From the NCBI RefSeq assembly GCF_005518285.1, contig NZ_SJDU01000062.1:1-8994 (forward strand): 8,994 nucleotides of DNA, read 5' to 3'. The stretch is from Brachyspira catarrhinii. GTDB lineage: Bacteria > Spirochaetota > Brachyspiria > Brachyspirales > Brachyspiraceae. This document shows positions 5,903 to 8,994 of this stretch, one piece after another. A model generated the notes under the pieces. It was not told the DNA's origin. It saw only the letters and a program-made list of their open reading frames with translations, and made no database searches. Each line of letters starts with the position of its first letter. Positions within the stretch are counted from its first letter, which is position 1. A program made the translations under genes and the position numbers.

Positions 5903-8812
5903 ATGAGTTTTAAAAATAAGATTCTCCTTTTGGTCATAATAATAGTCGTTTTGGCTTTATCGCCCGCCATTTTTATAAATGCAAAGTCAAACGAAACGGC
6001 TTTTTACGAATCGGCTATGGATATATCGGAAAATTATTTTTACGACTTAACTTCTACTTTCAATTCGATATTTACTTCGACAAGCGTTGGAGCGGTTGCG
6101 CTTTCGGATATAGCGAGCGTATCTTACGATTTATATTCTTTTGGAAATATTAACGATACGGCGGGATATTTAAGAAATACGATTCAAAAATTTCGTCAAT
6201 CTCAAGTCGATTTGCCTTATATTATGGCTAACGGAATATATTTTGAACCAGATATTGTCGCTTCGAATGTAAATTTAAGAGGATTATATTCCATTTATTT
6301 ATACGATTTAACCGATACCGCAATTAGAAGACAACCCACGACATCCGATATATCGAGTGGTATAAAATTAAACGAAAGAAGTTATATGCAAGAAGAATTT
6401 TACAGAATAGCGCTTCCAGAAGAATGGAATAGAACGACAAGAAGACCGAGAAATGTATATTATTCAATTCCGTATTCCAAAGAAACATATAGAAATCAAA
6501 AAGTTATTTCCGTATCTTCTCCGATATATTCGGAAATTAACGGAAACGCTATAGGAGTGGCGGTTACGGATATTTCATTGGATATAGCCTATCAAATGAT
6601 TGAAAATATTGCAAAAAATAACGAATTTAACCCAATAATTTTTGACAATAGAAGCGGGGATATTATTTTTCATAAGGATTCGGAATATATATTAAGAAAT
6701 ATTTCCGAAATTCCAACGGCAAAATATATTTCCGACAATATAAGTTTTTATACGAATTCGAGGACGATAGAAAATTATAATATTAATGGCAGAAATTATA
6801 CTTTATTTATTAGACAGCTCGATAATTCAAATTACGATTTACTAATGTTCGTTCCAGAAGGTTATTTTCACAGCACGTTAAATACGATTAATAGAACTTT
6901 GCTTCTTATTTTGATAATAGCGATTTTTGTAATAATCGTTACAATCAAAATATTTATTCCAATATATTTAAAACCTTTAAAAAAAATATCATCCGAACTT
7001 GAAGAAAGCGTATTGAATCGCAATATATTTACGAGCGTAAGCAAAATAAAATCAAAGGACGAATTGGGAGATGTTAGTAATTGGATAAATATTTACCAAT
7101 ATATGGTTCAATATTTATTTTCTATGGGAAATAAAACTTTAACTTTATCGAAAGAACAGCAAGTTTCCATTAAAGATAAAATAGAGAATGTGGCAAAAAT
7201 ATCTAATTCTATGGTCGAATCTTCAGAATTGATAGTGGATAATATAGTAAAACAAGAAAGCGGAATTAAAGATGTGGAAAGCAGCAATTTGGAAATATGC
7301 GAAAATATAAATACGAATTTGTCCGATTTGAAATCGATAAACGATATGACGAAAAATCTTCAAGAAAAAATAGATTTTCAATTGGAAACTTTTAATAAAA
7401 TCAATTCCGTTTCTTCGAATATGCAATTGGATATAGATAAAGTTTCCGCCGCTATGTCGAAAATCAAAGAAGAGACGCAAGATGTTATAGATTTGTCGAA
7501 AAGCAGTAAAGATAGAATATTGAAAACTGAAAGTTCCGTAAAAAATATAATTACTTTGATGCGAGGAATTAACGACTTCGTAAACTCCACCATAGAAACA
7601 TCGCAACAAACGAATATGTTGGCTATGAACGCCGCTATCGAAGCGGCTCATGCGGGAGAGCAAGGAAAAGGATTCAGCATTATTGCCGAAGAGATAAGAA
7701 AATTGGCGGTTATGACAAATATTCAATCGGAAAACGCCACATCCGTAATCAGAAATTTAGAAAAACAATTTAGTTTGGTTACTCAAAGTATAGACGAGAG
7801 AATGTCGGCTATAGAAAATATGCTTTATAAATTTCAAAGTTTTGAAGAAAATATGGACAAATTGAAAAAAATCACGGATGAAAAATCAATCTCTTCCAAA
7901 GAAATAACTTCTTCAATAACAAATATTTACGATACCGTTAAAGATATTAGAGAACAATACACGATATTGCATAATAGAATTTCAAGCGATTTGATAAATA
8001 TTCTTAAATTATTGGATTTGTCAAATAAAAATGACGAAGCGGTAAAACTTGTGGCGGAAAATTCGGACGATATTGTCGAAAAAACAAAAAGCATGAAAGA
8101 GAATATTTTAAATTTATATAATTTGATAAAAGATATTGAAGAGATTTCTAAAGCTGGAGGCGATTCCGTTGATAATTTGGAAAAAGAATCGTTCGATTAT
8201 GGAGCGGTAGATTTTGAAGAGGTGATAAAAAATAAAATAAAAGTCGGAGACGAAGCCTACGCCAAATTCAAATTTATAAAAGGAATGCATAAATTTATTA
8301 TAGACAAATTGGGCAAAGATAACTTTAATAAATTATTGGAAAAAATATCGGAAGATTCAAAATTGATTTACGGCGATATTAAGAGAGCGAAATATATAAA
8401 AAGATTCGCTTTATCTTCCGCATTCTTTATTCCGATAAACATTATTAACGAAGAATTTTATAAAGATTCAAAAAATGCGATTGAGGACAAGGCTAAATAC
8501 GATTTTAACGAGTTAAGTCCTTTTAAGAAATTTTCAATCAGATTAATGGGAAGAAATTCTTTAAGTAAAGTAATTATTAAATTTGGCAAAAAATTATTCA
8601 GAAATGTAAATATAGAAATCGTCAAATTAGACAGAAGAAAAGTTATTTATCATTTGTCTTATTTTCCAAATTACGATTTGACGATTGAAAAATATTATTA
8701 CGAAATGATAGGAAATATTTTCAGACAAAAATATCCAAACTCTTCGGAAGTAAAAATTACTCAATCGATAAGCGGCGGTTATATTTACACGGAATATATT
8801 GCTACTTGGTAA
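5903..8812 (+). CDS. Methyl-accepting chemotaxis protein with extra C-terminal cytoplasmic domain
   Basis: 969 residues. Transmembrane segment 1 (about 7-26) and segment 2 (about 331-352) flank a periplasmic region of about 300 residues with double-Cache features such as ISVSSPIY (202-209) and [10 protein letters not shown] (218-227). The Arg-x-Trp-Tyr amino-acid-binding signature is not evident, so the ligand is unknown. A HAMP-like segment (about 353-405) and a long coiled coil lead to the signalling tip, [20 protein letters not shown] (568-587) and [15 protein letters not shown] (588-602), which contacts CheA and CheW. After the coiled coil ends near 750, about 200 residues follow (770-969): a compact alpha/beta domain opening with [12 protein letters not shown] (788-799) and containing [14 protein letters not shown] (871-884). 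It resembles the TIGR02265/DUF2378 family, recalled without a search. No CheR-tethering pentapeptide is present. Start ATG 5903 has TAAGG 7 nt upstream. It is transcribed away from the envelope operon. Confidence 0.93.
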   Translation: MSFKNKILLLVIIIVVLALSPAIFINAKSNETAFYESAMDISENYFYDLTSTFNSIFTSTSVGAVALSDIASVSYDLYSFGNINDTAGYLRNTIQKFRQSQVDLPYIMANGIYFEPDIVASNVNLRGLYSIYLYDLTDTAIRRQPTTSDISSGIKLNERSYMQEEFYRIALPEEWNRTTRRPRNVYYSIPYSKETYRNQKVISVSSPIYSEINGNAIGVAVTDISLDIAYQMIENIAKNNEFNPIIFDNRSGDIIFHKDSEYILRNISEIPTAKYISDNISFYTNSRTIENYNINGRNYTLFIRQLDNSNYDLLMFVPEGYFHSTLNTINRTLLLILIIAIFVIIVTIKIFIPIYLKPLKKISSELEESVLNRNIFTSVSKIKSKDELGDVSNWINIYQYMVQYLFSMGNKTLTLSKEQQVSIKDKIENVAKISNSMVESSELIVDNIVKQESGIKDVESSNLEICENINTNLSDLKSINDMTKNLQEKIDFQLETFNKINSVSSNMQLDIDKVSAAMSKIKEETQDVIDLSKSSKDRILKTESSVKNIITLMRGINDFVNSTIETSQQTNMLAMNAAIEAAHAGEQGKGFSIIAEEIRKLAVMTNIQSENATSVIRNLEKQFSLVTQSIDERMSAIENMLYKFQSFEENMDKLKKITDEKSISSKEITSSITNIYDTVKDIREQYTILHNRISSDLINILKLLDLSNKNDEAVKLVAENSDDIVEKTKSMKENILNLYNLIKDIEEISKAGGDSVDNLEKESFDYGAVDFEEVIKNKIKVGDEAYAKFKFIKGMHKFIIDKLGKDNFNKLLEKISEDSKLIYGDIKRAKYIKRFALSSAFFIPINIINEEFYKDSKNAIEDKAKYDFNELSPFKKFSIRLMGRNSLSKVIIKFGKKLFRNVNIEIVKLDRRKVIYHLSYFPNYDLTIEKYYYEMIGNIFRQKYPNSSEVKITQSISGGYIYTEYIATW

Positions 8813-8835
8813 AATTGGCAGATTCGCAAAGATAG

Positions 8836-8858
8836 TTTTTATTTTTCAATAATAAAAA
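8836..8858 (+). terminator. AT-only inverted repeat after the chemoreceptor gene, weak terminator candidate
   Basis: TTTTTATT (8836-8843) pairs with AATAAAAA (8851-8858) across a 7-nt loop. An outer pair, ATAGTTT (8832-8838) and AAACTAT (8869-8875), overlaps it. There are no G-C pairs in the inner stem and no clear T-run after it, so termination strength is doubtful. It is the only hairpin-like element between the chemoreceptor stop and the next promoter. Confidence 0.25.
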
Positions 8859-8874
8859 ATTCTTGATTAAACTA

Positions 8875-8903
8875 TTGACAAATTTTTTAATTCATGTTAT
8901 ATT
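8875..8903 (+). promoter_or_regulatory. Strong extended -10 sigma-70 promoter
   Basis: A perfect TTGACA at 8875-8880, a 17-nt spacer, and TATATT at 8898-8903 (5 of 6), preceded by TG at 8895-8896 one base before the -10, the extended -10 arrangement. Transcription should begin near 8910 and run off the right edge. It is the best promoter in the window and suggests a well-expressed or tightly repressed gene downstream. Confidence 0.75.
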
Positions 8904-8929
8904 TTACTTAAATTATTTAATTAAAGTTA

Positions 8930-8994
8930 ATGATATTGGATGATTTAATTATGATTAGATACTATAAATTAGCATACTATAATTTCGTTAAGCA
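8930..8994 (+). CDS. Start of an unidentified gene, cut by the window edge
   Basis: An open frame starts at ATG 8930 or at the in-frame ATG 8951 and remains open to the end of the window. From 8951 the product begins MIRYYKLAYYNFVK, rich in Tyr and Lys. Neither start has a strong Shine-Dalgarno; GGAT at 8938-8941 is 9 nt before ATG 8951, which slightly favours the second start. The strong promoter 20-50 bases upstream supports a real gene. Too little sequence is present to suggest a family or function. Confidence 0.4.
   Translation, partial: MILDDLIMIRYYKLAYYNFVK

Noticed and set aside
7223..7726. Open frame of 167 codons on the minus strand within the chemoreceptor gene
   Set aside because: It is antisense to the conserved signalling tip, has no ribosome-binding site, and its composition mirrors the sense codons.
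8230..8812. Haem-nitric-oxide (H-NOX) domain at the chemoreceptor C-terminus
   Set aside because: Length and layout are similar, but the YxSxR signature is absent and no proximal haem histidine can be assigned.

Overview
The window is AT-rich (roughly 70% or more by eye) bacterial DNA. Two M23 peptidases, a membrane-anchored propeller protein and a very large chemotaxis receptor suggest a spirochaete, most plausibly a Brachyspira relative. That assignment is inference from composition and gene style; there is no rRNA or other phylogenetic marker here.

Layout. (1) Positions 1-395 hold a degenerate region: a 27-bp tandem duplication, two small palindromes around a promoter, and a broken HxlR-family regulator (in-frame TGA, lost 3' end). 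(2) Positions 392-5638 hold five minus-strand genes packed as one probable operon. In transcription order they are a six-repeat TPR protein, a secreted FecR-like/M23 peptidase, a GIY-YIG-like + EcoRI-type adenine methyltransferase fusion, a membrane-anchored beta-propeller-like protein, and a second secreted M23 peptidase. Gaps are 13, 9 and 21 nt, followed by a 4-nt ATGA overlap. The operon ends in a hairpin embedded in the last codons of the last peptidase. (3) Positions 5639-5902 are a divergent AT-rich intergenic region with candidate promoters for both directions. (4) Positions 5903-8812 encode a plus-strand chemoreceptor with an unusual C-terminal cytoplasmic domain. (5) From 8813 to the end there is an AT-only inverted repeat, a near-consensus extended -10 promoter and the first codons of a gene cut by the window edge.

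How the genes may work together. The two M23 peptidases, the propeller protein and the TPR protein look like an envelope or peptidoglycan-remodelling set: secreted hydrolases plus scaffolds on both sides of the inner membrane. The methyltransferase in the middle does not fit that theme. It is either a passenger or an epigenetic element under the control of the envelope operon. The chemoreceptor should form its own unit, sensing a periplasmic ligand through a double-Cache-like domain and perhaps a second, intracellular cue through its C-terminal domain.

No tRNA, rRNA, CRISPR array, transposase or phage gene is visible. No gene-free stretch exceeds 300 bases; the longest is 264 bases (5639-5902). 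The strongest leads are the nuclease-fold/methyltransferase fusion and the C-terminal domain of the chemoreceptor.
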